A DNA stretch of 64,000 bases from Niveomyces insectorum RCEF 264 (lineage: Eukaryota; Ascomycota; Sordariomycetes; Hypocreales; Cordycipitaceae): NCBI GenBank assembly GCA_001636815.1, contig AZHD01000005.1, forward strand, positions 1,217,560 to 1,281,559, in the 5' to 3' direction. A program made the translations under genes and the position numbers. Shown here piece after piece: positions 1 to 12,635 of the stretch. The notes beneath the pieces are model-generated. The model saw only the letters and a program-made list of their open reading frames with translations. It made no database searches and was not told the DNA's origin. Every line of letters starts with the position of its first letter. The first letter of the stretch is position 1.

Positions 1-1
1 G

Positions 2-367
2 ACGCCGCCGCCGGCCCTGGCCGGGGCGGCGCGGCAGCTCGCCACCGGCGGTGACACGCTGCTCCTGTCGGGCACGCGGGCGTGGACGCTGGCCGAGACC
101 GTGGACGCCGTGTTCAACAGCCAACCCAGAAAGGAGGGCGAGCCGCCGGTGCGCATCCGGCCGGTCAGTGTGGACGAGTACGCGCGCTTGCCGGCGGTGC
201 AGGCCGTGTACGGCGCGCAGGCCGGCAACGGCCGGGACACGCGGAGCGCCTACGAGCTGGCGACGGGGTGGGCGACGGCCTGGGAGGCCATCCGGGAGGG
301 TGAGGCGGCGGTGGTGACGCCGACGCTCCGGGAGGTTCTCGGGCGGGAGCCGACGCCCCCGTTCTAG
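2..367 (+). CDS. NmrA-like NAD(P)-binding protein, C-terminal fragment (5' end outside window)
   Basis: The reading frame is open from base 2 to a TAG at 365-367, giving about 121 residues of a protein that starts upstream of the window. The visible part contains LLLSGTRAWTLAETVDAVF followed by VRIRPVSVDEYARL and ends REVLGREPTPPF. A strand plus helix of the type LLLSGTRAWTLAE and a following V-x-V-x-EY segment are typical of the C-terminal half of NmrA/HSCARG-type atypical short-chain dehydrogenases, which bind NAD(P) and act as redox sensors or reductases. The Rossmann glycine motif would lie upstream and cannot be seen. The family call therefore rests on the C-terminal pattern only; the substrate is unknown. 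Confidence 0.6.
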   Translation, partial: TPPPALAGAARQLATGGDTLLLSGTRAWTLAETVDAVFNSQPRKEGEPPVRIRPVSVDEYARLPAVQAVYGAQAGNGRDTRSAYELATGWATAWEAIREGEAAVVTPTLREVLGREPTPPF

Positions 368-3300
368 CGGTGAACCAAGTAAACCATTGAGAGTACATAC
401 GTGTCTTGCCGGACCGGCGTGACGGGCACGGTTTCGGATGGCGAAGCAAAGCAGCCGCCGCAAAGGACGCTACGAAGATACAACGCAATGCATTAAGAAA
501 AATACCATAACCTTTATTTACACTCCGTAGCCTCTCTTATGCAACGTTCATAATTTGTGAATCGAAACAGCATGGTCCCCCCTATAACGGAGCATTGCCA
601 AAAAGTCATGCAAAGGGCGTCACGACACCCTTTCTGTGGTGTCATGAGCACGTCTGCGCGTCTACTGCACCTTTTCTCGGCCCGCAATGGCATCATCAGA
701 ATGCAAGTGGTCAAAGCAGTCACACTTTGTTAGCGGGCGTCTAAGCAGGCACGGGGTGTGCTGATGGTCTGGCCATTGGCGCGGGTAAGGTCTCCGTAGT
801 GAGGGCTAGGAGAGACGAAAGGGGAAAGCAAAAACAACAAAAAAAAAGCAAATGGCGAATGCCATGGCCGAACACACATGGGCTCCGTCGGCCACCTCCG
901 ACGGGCGGTAACCCGCGTACCGCACCCATAGTACAAAGAAGAAAGGAGGAAAAACGAACGTGCGGTTTCTGTGAATGGACGCTAAGAGAAGGGCGAAGAA
1001 CAATGAAAGAAGGGAAAAAGAATAGGGAAAAGAAAAAAAAGAAAAGAACAGATGCCGCGGCCAACCGCTGTGGAGTTTCAGGCGGGCATCTGTTCTATTT
1101 ACAGCTTTTTGGGGGTTCATTTTGTCAATTTTTTTTCCTGCGGCGCGTCCAGGCTTTGTTGGCGTAAAAAAAAGGGGCAAGAAATTTCTGTCTCTTTCTC
1201 TTTCTCCTGTACTTGGACTCCGTTTAATTTCTGTCCCACAAGTACCCGAAGAGGCAACAGTGGACCAAGAAAAAAACAAACAAGAAAGTCCGCCGAGGGT
1301 CTACCCGCACAAGCGGATCTCGATGCCGCTGGTAATTACGTCGTGCAATGTTTTTCTTCATTTCAGTTACGAGCATCCCGGCATCACCTTCTCCTTTTGT
1401 CTCGGCGCTTCACAGGGTTGTCTCGGGCATCGCGAAAAGTGAAAACCGGAAGTGCTGTCGCCTTCCGTCTAGAATCCGTCAGAAAGGCCTATGCTATGTT
1501 TGTCCTTGCTATTGACCCTTACCCGTACCCGCCACTGCCAAATACAAAGGCATAGGAGAGAAAAGATCTCAGATGCCAATGCATAGAAGCAAGGAGCAGT
1601 GGCAGCCATCGTGAATTTGCGCGCGATGCAAGACCCAGAAAAAAACGGCCGAAACGGTGACTAATACCAGGGCCACCCACCAAAAGAAAGCTAGCTGGGC
1701 CCCGCTCTTGGACTTGCCTATTTGGGGTGCATTTCCAGAACGGTGACAACGCTGAATCAAGACTGTACAAAATGAATTCAAAGTTAAAGCAACCTATTCT
1801 TCAATGACACAGTCTGCTCGTAGGCCGTACAGTCAACACTGAAACGCCTTTCTGCCTGTCAACGAAAACAGAGCACGGATGCCTTCTCCTGCTTCTGAAC
1901 GCTCTGACCAGTTCATAAGGCTAGGACAGAAGCCGCCATGCCGGCATCCGCTTTTCTTATTGGTCCGCCTTTGGACAAGGAACGCAACCAGGTCAGGCGC
2001 CCCTGCAAAAAAAAATGTTCTTAGCGGGTAGGGGACAGGGGAAAGGAAAACGGTAATGGTGCCTGCTTGCCGTCTTTTCCTGGCCGACGCCGTTTTTCGC
2101 ACAGCAACGTCAGATCATGTCGTGATGATGGAATGTCCTGTCCATCGTCCGTCGAATGTTTCCCCATTTTTTTCGGTCAAAGTTAGGCGCACTCATCAGC
2201 CAAAGAAGTCTAAATCTGATCTCATTTCGGACTGCCGTAGCGGTTTTGTCGTACTGAAGCCGTGAAGCCGACTAGAACCCATTATGTGAGACGTAAGACC
2301 GCCGGGCGAGAGCGCCAGCCGCACCAGCCGCAGCAACGCGTACCTTTCCTATAGCCATCCTCGTGCTTACGGTCGTCCAACGAGGCGCGTGTCGTCGTCT
2401 GAGGTACCGGCGTCGCAGCATGCTTCCGCCGGCCACGAAGCGCCTCTCCCGTCTGAGGCCCACGGAGAAAGGCGTCTCTCTCAGCCGCTAGCGGGTTTGG
2501 ACGCGCCCCCTGTCAGATGGTGACTACGCACTACTTTCGTACACAGCCGACACGCACGGAATTGAGCAGAGAAGCGAAAAGTTTGGGACTCGTAATGCCG
2601 AAAGCCGTGACAACGCCGTCTCCTCGCACGTCCTTTGGCTGCTATGCAATTCCACAGAACGGCGGTCAGAATATGCCAAAGAGTTCAGCCGGTTCCCCCA
2701 TTCCAAGGTAAGATATATCCCATATGGGAACGTTAATGGGAAGAAAAGTATCAAAAGTAGCTCGTACATGAATCCTGTCCTCACGAGTCCAATACACAAG
2801 TCGGCAAAGCCCACGATCTCGATGTCTCACCGTTTGGGGCACCTTTCCGTTTTGCCAGTGGGGAACCTGAGCCCCGTGGTGCAGAAACGGTCATGCCATT
2901 CGCGCCGACACAGGCAGCTCATGAGAGTGCTGGCAGCTGACTTTTTTTTGCAGACAAGAGCCCCGTTTCCACTTCTCACGTAATAAAAACCAACAATTGG
3001 CCAATGACACATCCGCATTCGTCCACCCCGTGACAGCGCCAAAGCCCGCTTCGGCTCGCCTATCCCTCTCTGTAACAACGCTGTAACTAGGTACGTGCTG
3101 CACCTTCTTCGCTCGCTAGTTGCTGCGATCTCGCCCGTGTTGGACCCATAAAATGCCATAAAAATTGCAAAATCGTGCTCATGTACGACACCCCTCCCGT
3201 CGGTTAGCTGATGTCGAAAAAGGGAGGACATACACATGCAGCGCAAAAAGAGGGTACTGAGTCACACAATTTGGACCACGTTGGTGGTCGTGTCATTTTC

Positions 3301-4915
3301 AACAACCAAGTGGAGACCGTATTTGCGGTCTGAGTGCTTCCAGGGAACGCGAGAGAAAACACGGCCATGAAAACAAAGCCGGGAAACAGGTAGCCGTAAA
3401 AAAGTAGAAAGTCGGCCATCGTGTTACGCCACTCTGTCTTTTGCGAAAATTCGCCATTTGCCAGTTGAGGCAAAACGGAGGCTTCCGTTTTGGACCGCGC
3501 GAAAACGGTCAGCAACCCTGGACAACCAAAAGGGCAAAACGCCGCTGTCGATCACCCACTGCCAAAGGCGTTCTAGGTCCCCGGCAGATGATGCACATGC
3601 TTGGCCCGATGGCGCTTTGTTCTTGGTGGCCAGCAACATCCCAGCGCAAGACGCGCCCAAAGTGCCCAAACTCGCGCCCGTAGCGTCCCAACCCGTCGCC
3701 AGGGACGGCCGCCTAAAAACGGAGCAAAACAGCAAACCTGCACCAAACGAGGAATTCCATGACACATAATTACTTGATGAAAACAGGCTCTGTGGTCCAT
3801 TTTGGCGGTAGAACATGCTCTTTTTTTCTTTTTTTATTTCTTTTTCTTTTCTTTTATAACGTCACAGAAGTTTAAATAGACGTTGGTGCCCTAGTTTTGT
3901 TTTTGTTCGAGAACTTCTTTTTCTTATTCCGACTCGTGTTTTTGCTTCCTTTTTTTCCACGATATCAACAGTTGATCCTTTATCAGATCAAATCTAATCA
4001 CACACACTTTTAATATCTAATATCTACCAAACACACCCGTGGGCGTTGCCACATTCACTTCCATTATCTACGTGCGCAACAAGCAAGCTACAGCCGTGCC
4101 TCACAACAGACCACTTTCATAGCAGCCCACGACTACTGAATTGCGCTCTTTTCTGGCCACCACCCAAAGCGACCACTACACACGTCGACGGCCGCACGTA
4201 TTCCCCTCCTCTCTCGGCTTCCACCGCCCGAAGCAGTTCCCCCCCCCGACGTCATAATACCCCTTGCGCGCGACAGCCGCCGTAGTCGGCCAGGCCGACA
4301 CATCCACCTTCCCAGAACAGGGAATATCCGGGGAAAAAACTCGTTGAAAAGAAGAAAACAGCAGGCACGACTGGAACGCCACGACGGAAAGGGGAAAGAG
4401 CGGATCACCCAATTGCTGTGCGGGACCAGAGAAAGGCCGCAAAGAGCACGAGCGCGCAAAAATTGACACCGCCCGTCAGCTTTCAAAAAGCGTCAGCCGA
4501 CCTGCAAGCATTTTTCCGGCACCAACAGCAAAAAAAACAAAGAAAGGGCCCAAAAAGGGAATTGGGCTGGCTGCATGATCATATGTGACCTTCTCCGCAT
4601 TTGAGATCTGGGAAAGCAGTTTTGCCAGACGTGCCAGACACACTCCATTCGCCGGCGTTTGCCCCAGAAGTGGGATCAGGTCATTCGCCTTTCGAATACG
4701 GAAGGAATATCCTGTCGTCATAACGCGGTCGCACAGGAAAATCTCGATCGCACTTGCCGAAAGAAAACATTCTTTTTTTTTGGTTCCTTCCGTTGTTGCG
4801 CATCCCTCCTTCCTCCTCTTACACGGCTCCTGGGGTGGGGCCTTCTTTTGAACAACCCCCCCTGTCTTCCTTTTTTCTTTTCAGCCCCACATCCGCCCCC
4901 CCCTCCTCCTCTACA
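368..4915. other. Intergenic stretch, no recognisable gene
   Basis: About 4.5 kb with no ORF that has family features or convincing splice structure. It contains A- and T-rich runs and short chance ORFs on both strands. The ACTCCGTA motif occurs at 522-529. The last 900 bases form the T- and C-rich promoter and leader of the arrestin-like gene; TTTTCAG at about 4878-4884 could be the acceptor of a 5'-UTR intron. No tRNA or transposon termini were recognised. Confidence 0.6.
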
Positions 4916-6613
4916 ATGCCACACCGCGTTAGCACGTTTCTGTCCACTTCCATCGAAGCGCAAGTCGCCAACCTGAAAAAGGCCACCAGCGCCGTGCGCC
5001 GGCCGTCGCCGAAGCCGCGCTCGTCTACGTCGTCCACGTCGTCGTCCCTTCGCCACCACCCACACACACCCACCCAGCGCACCTTTTCGTACGCCTCCTC
5101 ACTCGGCGATGACGACGCGGCTGCCGCAGCAGACGATGCATCGTCCGCGTCCATAGCCTCGTCCCTTTTTGCCGGCAACGGATCCAACACCAACACAAGC
5201 ACGACCGCGGCGACCACCATGCAGACGATGACGTCTCTGCAAACCGCAGCGGACGGCCACCCTTCTCCGGCGGTGGGAGCAGCCGCACCCGCCGCCGCCG
5301 CCGCCGATCATCATCATCAGCAGCAACATCACCACAATCGACTCTCCTTTGGCGGCCTCCACTTTGGCCGCTCGAGCCGCGAATCCCACGGCAACCCGAA
5401 CCTGGCCCTCGACTGGCAGATCGAGTCGCCGCCCATTGTGCTCCACGGCGACGCCGAGTCCAGCACCGGCGCGCTCGTGTCGGGCCAGCTGTTCCTCACC
5501 GTCAAGGAGGAGCCCGTGCCCATGGAGGCCTTCACGGCCACGCTCAACATCCACGTCACGCAGAAGCGGCCCTTTACGGCGCACTGCCACGACTGCGTCC
5601 ACCAGTACACGACGCTGCAGACCTGGTCCTTCTTGCCCGCGCCCCTGACCCTGACCAAGGGCCGCCACGGGTTCCCCTTTTCCGTGCTGCTGGGCGGCCA
5701 CCTGCCCGCGAGCATGGACGGCCAGCTCGTGTCCATCGCCTACGAATTCCACGCCGAGGCCACGCCGAAGGTCGGTGCTGGTGCTGGTGCCGGCGCCGGC
5801 GCCGGCACTGGCACCAACACCAACACCAACAACAACAACACTGCGGGCGGGCTCCCGGTCAAGTTCGAAAAACTGTTCGACGTCAAGCGCTCGCTGCCCG
5901 CGCCCGAGCTGCCCCACCATTCCGTGCGCATCTTCCCGCCGACCAACATCAAGGCCAGCGTGCATTTCCCCCAGGTGGTCTACCCGATCGGCCAGAACAG
6001 CCTGACGCTGCGCATCGACGGCGTCGCGCGGCTCAACCCGAAGGTGAACACGCTCGAGTTTTGGAAGCTCAAGAAGCTCACGTGGCGCCTCGAGGAGACG
6101 GCCAAGGCCCTGGCACCGGCGTGCGCACGGCACGCCCCGCGCGACGACGGGACGGAGGAGTCGAACAAAAAAACCATCCAGCGGACCGACACGCGTGTGA
6201 TCGGCGAAAAGACCCTGCTGAGCGGCTGGAAGAGCAACTACGCCGGGCCCGACGACTCGGTGGTCGAGCTGGAGCTGGACTACGCGCTGGGCAAGCACTG
6301 CAAGTACACGTGCGACACCCGGACGCGCGACGGCGGCGTCGAGGTGACGCACCAGCTCATGGTGGAGATGGTCGTGTCGCAGGAGTGGGCGCCCGCGAGC
6401 AAGCCGTCGATGGTGACGCAGACGGGCGTGGGCCGCATCCTGCGCATGCACTTCAACGACGTGCTGACAGAGCGCGGCGGTATCGGCGTCTCGTGGGACA
6501 ACGAGGCGCCGCCCATCTACCAGGACGTGCCGCCGAGCCCGCCGTCGTACTCGGAGGAGATCAGCCCCGCCATCACCGAGCAGATCGAGCCCTTGGACGG
6601 TGTCAGCGTGTGA
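4916..6613 (+). CDS. Arrestin-related trafficking adaptor, LDB19/ART1 type
   Basis: A single exon of 565 codons. The start is the ATG at 4916 in a CTACAATG context; the frame is open further upstream but that part is a T-rich leader. The Ser/Thr-rich N-terminus (1-165) includes poly-Ala and His/Gln runs. An arrestin-like beta-sandwich follows, from LALDWQIESPPIVLHGDAES to about residue 480, with an inserted Gly-Ala/Thr-Asn repeat near residues 285-305. Residues 532-535 (PPIY) and 542-545 (PPSY) are two PY motifs, the known docking sites for WW domains of Rsp5/NEDD4 ubiquitin ligases. In yeast the family recruits Rsp5 to plasma-membrane transporters for endocytosis; that role is inferred here. 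The length is normal for filamentous-fungal members and nothing is missing. Confidence 0.85.
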   Translation: MPHRVSTFLSTSIEAQVANLKKATSAVRRPSPKPRSSTSSTSSSLRHHPHTPTQRTFSYASSLGDDDAAAAADDASSASIASSLFAGNGSNTNTSTTAATTMQTMTSLQTAADGHPSPAVGAAAPAAAAADHHHQQQHHHNRLSFGGLHFGRSSRESHGNPNLALDWQIESPPIVLHGDAESSTGALVSGQLFLTVKEEPVPMEAFTATLNIHVTQKRPFTAHCHDCVHQYTTLQTWSFLPAPLTLTKGRHGFPFSVLLGGHLPASMDGQLVSIAYEFHAEATPKVGAGAGAGAGAGTGTNTNTNNNNTAGGLPVKFEKLFDVKRSLPAPELPHHSVRIFPPTNIKASVHFPQVVYPIGQNSLTLRIDGVARLNPKVNTLEFWKLKKLTWRLEETAKALAPACARHAPRDDGTEESNKKTIQRTDTRVIGEKTLLSGWKSNYAGPDDSVVELELDYALGKHCKYTCDTRTRDGGVEVTHQLMVEMVVSQEWAPASKPSMVTQTGVGRILRMHFNDVLTERGGIGVSWDNEAPPIYQDVPPSPPSYSEEISPAITEQIEPLDGVSV

Positions 6614-7792
6614 CCAACCCAACCCCAACCACACTACCCACCACTTCCTATCTCTGCTACACAAAACACTTACTTTATTTCTTTTTGTTACACTTCCCAG
6701 TATCACGAACAGCGAGCGGATACCCTTCCACGGACGTCGATGACGATTCTATCTACCTTTCACGTATATAATGTTTTATTTTTTGAAGCTGTTTTTTGGG
6801 AGTTTTTTTATTATTTTTCGCTTACACGAAAAGCGAGCGGGTCTTTTGGATAGGAAAAGTTTTTTGGTTTTTTCTTTTCTTTCTTCTGCTTTCCCCCTCT
6901 GATACCCAGCATCGCGGCTGTGTCAGCGCTCACCATGTGCCGGAAACGAGCATGGGGGCCGGGCGTTTTGATTGTTTTTTTCTTTTGTTGATTCTACGCA
7001 TAACGAAGACAAAACGATATGACTGATTTCTTTCTACTGTCTGAGAACTGCTTTTCTAGGGAGTTGTGTGTGGTCTGATGATGAAAGGAAGGATGTATTA
7101 CAGGAAAAAGAGAAATAAAGAAGAAAAGAATCAGGCGAGTAGTGGACGCCTTTAGGGGGGATTTCCTCGCCCTCAGAAGAAAATAAAATTTGAACAAAAA
7201 ACTATTGAAACATCAAAAACTGGCAAAGTGTATCGATTCTAATACCGTCCTTTCAAACAAAGCATCGCAGTAGAGAACGGTCGTTGTATTCCGTTTCTGC
7301 AAAAATGTAAAGCAACTGGTGGGGAAGGCGAGGCTGCTGTTTGCCTGGAGCTCTTATCGATAAGAGACCCGCAAATGACTCGTATCGGCTGTTGGCCGGA
7401 TTACTCATAGAAGCACCCCTTCCATTCCCCCCCTCCCCGCTTCGTGAACCAAACTATCACCATCGCCGTCACCACCACGAGCAAACGCAGCTCGGACACG
7501 CAACCGTCTGTTTGTCTTGGTTCGCCTCGTTTTGGGGAGTCATTTTTTGCTCTTTGCTTCCTATAAAGTCAAGCTGACTATACAACGCAGTTGCAGGAAG
7601 ATTAGCGTCTCCCTTCAAACGCAAAAAAATGACAAACGCTGTTGCACGAGTAGACCACTTGTCGTTACGAAATCCACTGCAACCAATGATTCCCCGAATA
7701 TCCGTCTGATTTTTTTTGTTTTCTTGTTTTGCTTGTATTTTCTTGGGATTTTTCATCGTTCTGTACACCGAATCGATCACCAACCACACCAA
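6614..7792. other. Intergenic: arrestin 3' region and GTPase promoter
   Basis: About 1.2 kb of T-rich sequence with no gene. The first part should hold the 3' UTR of the arrestin gene (AT-rich around 6660-6800). The last few hundred bases carry T/C-rich tracts ending in a CACACCAAATG start context for the next gene. Confidence 0.6.
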
Positions 7793-10210
7793 ATGTCCGG
7801 CACGGGCGGCACCACAATGCCGCCCGAGCGGCGCAAAGGCGAGACGGTGCGTTGAACGATCGTGTTTTCCTTTTTTTGATTTTCTGTTTGTCTCCTTGCT
7901 GACCTGGTCTTTTTCCAGAGCCTCAGCGACTTTGCCGACTATGTCGACAAACAGCAGGCCGCTCGGCAGCAGGGCCATCCACCGAACACGGCGTCCACGG
8001 CCACGGCTTCGACGGCTACGGCCTCGGCCACCTCGGCGCACGACAGCACGCTCGACGACCTCGACGATCTGCTCGATTCGCTCGTCTTGTCCGACGCCGC
8101 CCCGCGGATCCCCCTGCGGCGGCTCTTGGTGCCGGTTGCCACGGCCGCCGATGCGATCGCCGACCCCAAGGCCGACAGCCCCACCGTGAAACCCACCGCC
8201 GCTGGGAACGACACCGAACCGGACGCGGACCTCGACGCCCTCGCCACCCTCTTCACCGCCCGCCTTGACGCTGGCCACGGCGAGACCGTCTTCGACCTCG
8301 GCTTCGAGCCGGACGACGCCAACGCCAGTTTGCACCTGACCCCGGCCGAGTGGGCCGTGGCCTGGCCCCGGGTGCAGCGCGCCGCCGACCGTGCGGGCGC
8401 CGACTGCGAGCTGCTGCTGACGCGGAACGTGGCCGGCAGTCCGGTGGAGGCCGGGCAGACGGCCGACAAACCGCAACAGCGGCAGCAGCAGCAGCACCAC
8501 AACCGGCACACCACCGCCACCACCACCAACAACAACAACAAGCAGGGGAACAATGGCAGTGGCAGCCACCGCGGCGGCAAAGACTGCACGGGCATCGTGC
8601 TGATCCGGCGGCGCCCGCGCTCAGTGGAGGAGGTCATCGAGACGCGCATTGCCGTCGTGGGCAACGTGGACGCCGGCAAGAGCTCGCTGCTCGGGGTGCT
8701 GGTCAAGGGCGACCTGGACGACGGCCGGGGCAAGGCGCGCGTGAACCTGTTCCGGCACAAGCACGAGTTCGAGACGGGGCGGACGAGCTCGGTGGGCATG
8801 GAGATCTTGGGGTTCGACACCAAGGGGCAGGTAGTGAAGTCCGACACGGGGCGTAGGTTTTTCTTTTTTTTCTTCGTTTTTTTTCGTTTTTTTCGTTTTT
8901 TTCGTTTTCTTTCCTTCCGTCTCGCTCACCCATAAACTGCAGGAAAACTCTCTTGGGAGGAGATTGGCAAGCGCAGCGCCAAGGTCATTACGTTTACCGA
9001 CCTGGCCGGCCACGAGCGCTACCTGCGCACGACCATGTTCGGCATGATGTCCACGGCGCCGCACTACTGCCTGCTCATGGTCGCGGCCAACAACGGCCTC
9101 ATCGGCATGAGCAAGGAGCACCTCGGTATCGCGCTCGCGCTCAACGTGCCGGTGCTCGTCGTCGTCACCAAGATTGACATTTGCCCGCCCAACATTTTGC
9201 AAGAGACGCTCACGCAGCTCACGCGCGTGCTCCGGAGCCCCGGCGCCCGCAAAGTGCCCATCCTCGTCAAGACGCGCGACGACTGCGTCAGCACGGCCAC
9301 GCAGTTTGTGAGCCAGCGCATCTGCCCCATTTTCCAGGTGTCCAACGTGACGGGCGAGCACCTGGACCTCGTGCGGACGTTCCTGAACATGCTGCCGTGC
9401 CGGCATGTGGGTGGTGGTGGCGGGACCGCCACGACGACCAACGGCACCAGTGCCGACAACACCCCCGACAACAACAACAACAACGACAACGCCGCCCTCG
9501 AATTTCACGTCAACGACATCTACTCCGTGCCCCACGTCGGCACCGTCGTCAGCGGCATCGTCAAGGCCGGCGTCGCGCACGCCGGCGACGCCATCTGGAT
9601 CGGCCCGGACGCCAACGGCCATTTTCTGCCGACGACCATCTGGTCGATCGAGCGCAAGCGCATCGGCGTGCCGGCGGCGTCCGCGGGGCAGTCGGCGTCG
9701 TTTGCGCTGCGGCGCATCCGGCGCAAGGACGTGCGCAAGGGGCAGGTCGTGCTGGCCCGGTCCAAGGACAAGGACAAGGACAAGGACCAGCAGCAGCAGC
9801 AGCAACCGCTGCTGCGGGTGCACTGGGCGTTTGTGGCCGAGGTGCTGATCCTGTCGCACGCGACCACGATCAAACCGAAATACCAGGCGACGCTCCACGT
9901 GGGGGCCGTGGCGCAGACGTGCGCGATCGTCGACATGGACCGGCCGCTGCTGCGCACGGGCGAGCGCGCCCTGGTGGCGTTCCGGTTCCTGCAGCGGCCC
10001 GAGTACCTCGTGCCCGGCGACCGGCTGCTGTTCCGCGAGGGCAAGACCAAAGGGTACGGTCTCGTCAAGTCGGTGGGCTACGACCCGGAGCACCCGCTGC
10101 GGAGCCCGGTAGCGGACAGTGCGGGTGGTGCGGGGGATGCGGGCAGCGCAGCCGGTGCCGTCAACGCGGCCGACACGGCCGACAAGGCGGCCGCCGAAAA
10201 GGCGGCTTGA
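7793..10210 (+). CDS. GTPBP1/GTPBP2-type translational GTPase
   Basis: Three exons: 7793-7846, 7919-8852, 8943-10210 (751 aa). Intron 1 (72 nt) has a GCTGAC branch site; intron 2 (90 nt) is built of T-runs separated by CG and ends CTGCAG. Phases join cleanly: DTG-R-KLSWEEIGK spans the second junction. G-domain motifs are complete: P-loop GNVDAGKS (residues 266-273), switch II DLAGHERY, and TKID for guanine recognition. EF-Tu-like beta-barrel domains II and III follow (HVGTVVSGIVKAG, then LVAFRFLQRPEYLVPGDRLLFREG). The first 260 residues are poorly conserved, with Gln/His and Thr/Asn runs. An Asn-rich insert lies between the G domain and domain II, and a Lys-Asp/poly-Gln run near 9770-9800. 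In animals the family acts in ribosome-associated quality control and mRNA turnover; the fungal role is inferred. Confidence 0.88.
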
Positions 10211-11608
10211 AAGACAGTGCGTCAACGAGATATGGCGACGATCAGCAACATAACGCACGGGCTGCTGTAAACATTTCACGCAACAACAAGAACCTATGAA
10301 CAAGGCATGTTGGGTAATTACTTTTGTATATTTGGTTTTGCTCGTCTTTTACTTTTTTCGCTTTCACGTTTTCGGCGCTTTGGTTTTCTGCTTCGCAGCC
10401 GATAGGAAGGTGGTACTGGGATCACCGTGGAAAAACGCGGCATGTCATGTTCATTATGATTTTTTTCCCAATTTTGTTGTCCCTTGAGTATTGCATTTTT
10501 GTTGTGGTGATTGACTGTGTCGTGGTATCAGCCGTTTCTCGAGTCGGTCCGTGATGTTGTGTAGCCTGGGCCAACAGGTATCAAGGAAGCTGCAGTTCAA
10601 GGGAGCCACCTCCGAGGCATATACCGTGCCAATTGAGCCACATACGGCTTTCTAACCTCAACATACGTAAGTACCGAAAAGGGCAAGTTCGGTTGTGTTC
10701 CGACGAGCAGCACAGAGTGCCGTTCGATAGATGGGCCGATATGTGGCTATTGTGGCTGCTCCTTCCCCGTGCCAGAGACCCATCACGACGACGCAGATGC
10801 CGATTGCCGCCACGCAGTCATCCGAAACGGTCGTTTTTGCCCGTTTTCAACGTTTTGTTCACCAATCCTTCCTATGGTTTCCGCCGTGGCGAAGTAGAAT
10901 GTTACGTACGAAGTACTGCCAACAACGAGCGGCGATCACTAGGAATTTAAAAAGACAGAGCCCACCCGCCGAAAGCCTGAAGTTTATCAGTCTTATTTTT
11001 ATGGAGTACGGAGCAATCCATAAAAGTACGGCGTAATACTGCTTACGTCTTAGCCCTCGACATTTGTTGTTGCGGTTGCCAGTAGTGCTGACGCCTAGTA
11101 CGGGACTCCGTCCAAGACCGTTGGCAATTTGGCGGAGGTCGGTTCCTCGGCCGTGATACGATCGGAGGTACAGAGGTAATACGTCAGCAAACGAAACGTG
11201 AGACAGACGTGTTGGACCCTTGGCAAGACGGAGCCGCTGCGGATCGGCAAACGGTCGGGCTATGGAAGGAAAGCACATCCCGACGACCGTGACCGCAAGA
11301 CACTCTGACGGTCATGGCCAGGGACAGAGGCTTCCCTGTTCTCGCCATGGTCACCAACGGGGCAGTTGCGACCAGATAGAGGTGGGAAACTGAGGCGTCA
11401 AAATCAAAACACGGTTGGACTCGAAGGAGGCACCCGAGGGTTAAAAGAGCCGAGACCATCCTTGTTGTCCTCGACCTCTTTACCTATAGAGCATCCCATT
11501 ATTGTTCTCTCAAGTCCGTCAAAACAAAGAACGCCATCCTTCAGCACTCGTATCGATCCTACATTTTCGTTTTATCTTCCTTTCGTTTGTCCACCTACCC
11601 CCTGCACA
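10211..11608. other. Intergenic, no recognisable gene
   Basis: About 1.4 kb between two plus-strand genes. It contains TACGAAGTAC (about 10907-10916) and GAGTACGGAGCAA with a nearby second AGTACGGCG (about 11004-11033), members of the dispersed motif described in the findings. No coding signal. Confidence 0.6.
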
Positions 11609-12635
11609 ATGGACCGCCTCACGGCCTTTCTCCGCGACGAGGCCGCCTACGTCGACCTCGCCTGGCAGCTCGCGGCCTTTGGACCGCTGCTCGTCTCCTC
11701 GGTGCGCCTGTACGGCAGCGAAGCCGGCCGCCGCCGCACCCGTGCCCGCGGCATCAGCTACGCCGTGCTCGCGTCCCACGTCGCCCTCAGCGTGTTCATC
11801 CTCGCCCGGTACCAGCTGCGCGTCCTCGCCGCGGCGGCCCTGGACGACATGACGCGCGGTGCCGCCGCCGCCGCCCATCAAACAAACGGCACGGCATCGG
11901 TGTCGGCACCAGAGGCGGCAACGACACTCTCCACGACGACGACAACGACGACATCCTACCCCCCACATCCCTGGCGCCCGCCGCCGCTGGCGCCCACCGC
12001 GCTCGACTTTGTCACCGGTTACGTCAATGCGGTCGCTAGCTGGGCCCTCAGCCGCAACCGCGTGCCCGGGTCGCCGCGCGTCGCCCGCACCACGTTCCAG
12101 GCGCTGTCGCTGCTGCTGGCGCTGGCCGTCACGCTGTCGCTGCCGGCCGTGGCCGGCGCCGTCGCGCCGTTTGTGCCGGGCGGCCCGCCCGGTGCTGCGG
12201 GCGCCGCCGCGTCCGCCTACTGGTACCGCGCCATGGTCAAGACGCACACGGCGTTTTTCTACACGCGCCTGATCGCGCGGTTCAGCGCCGCCACCCACAT
12301 GCAGCCGTCCTACCACGCCAGCTACGACCTGGCCACGTTCTCGGGGTGCCTGCTGGGTGCCGTGGACGCGTGCGGGTGGGCGGGCGGCGCGCTGCTGCTG
12401 GGTCTGGTGGGCGTGCTGAACTCAGTCCTGCAGCGGCTATCCAAGCTGGTGACGCCAGAGTGAGTCTTTTTTCTTTTCCCACTCTTTGCGTTCCTCTATC
12501 GTGCCCTAGCCATGACCAGAATATACTAACGAGTCCAGAAATGCCAAGGAGCCTTTGCCCCGGTTCCTGCTCCTGGCCGGTTTGGTCGACGCGGGCACAT
12601 ACGTCGAGCTGCAGGAGGCCAAGAAGCAGAAGTAG
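11609..12635 (+). CDS. Multipass membrane protein of unknown function
   Basis: Two exons: 11609-12459 and 12539-12635 (315 aa). The intron (79 nt) has donor GTGAGT and branch ACTAAC; it joins GA to A, giving LVTPENAKEPLPRFLLLAGLV. The ATG at 11609 sits in a CTGCACAATGG context. Hydrophobic segments are visible near residues 18-36, 47-68, a long Leu/Ala/Val stretch near 165-195 (QALSLLLALAVTLSLPAVAG), and 245-285 (LLGAVDACGWAGGALLLGLVGVL). A Thr-rich low-complexity loop (about 85-115) separates the second and third segments. An integral membrane protein is a fair inference. No catalytic or transport signature is recognised and no function is proposed. Codon use and GC content match the neighbours. 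Confidence 0.75.

Noticed and set aside
5099..6706. 535-codon ORF on the minus strand
   Set aside because: It is antisense to the arrestin gene. GC-rich coding DNA with biased third positions leaves the opposite frame open, and its Arg/Gly/Val/His composition has no family features.
8621..10303. 560-codon ORF on the minus strand
   Set aside because: It is antisense to the GTPBP1-type GTPase, whose motifs and splice phases are clear on the plus strand.
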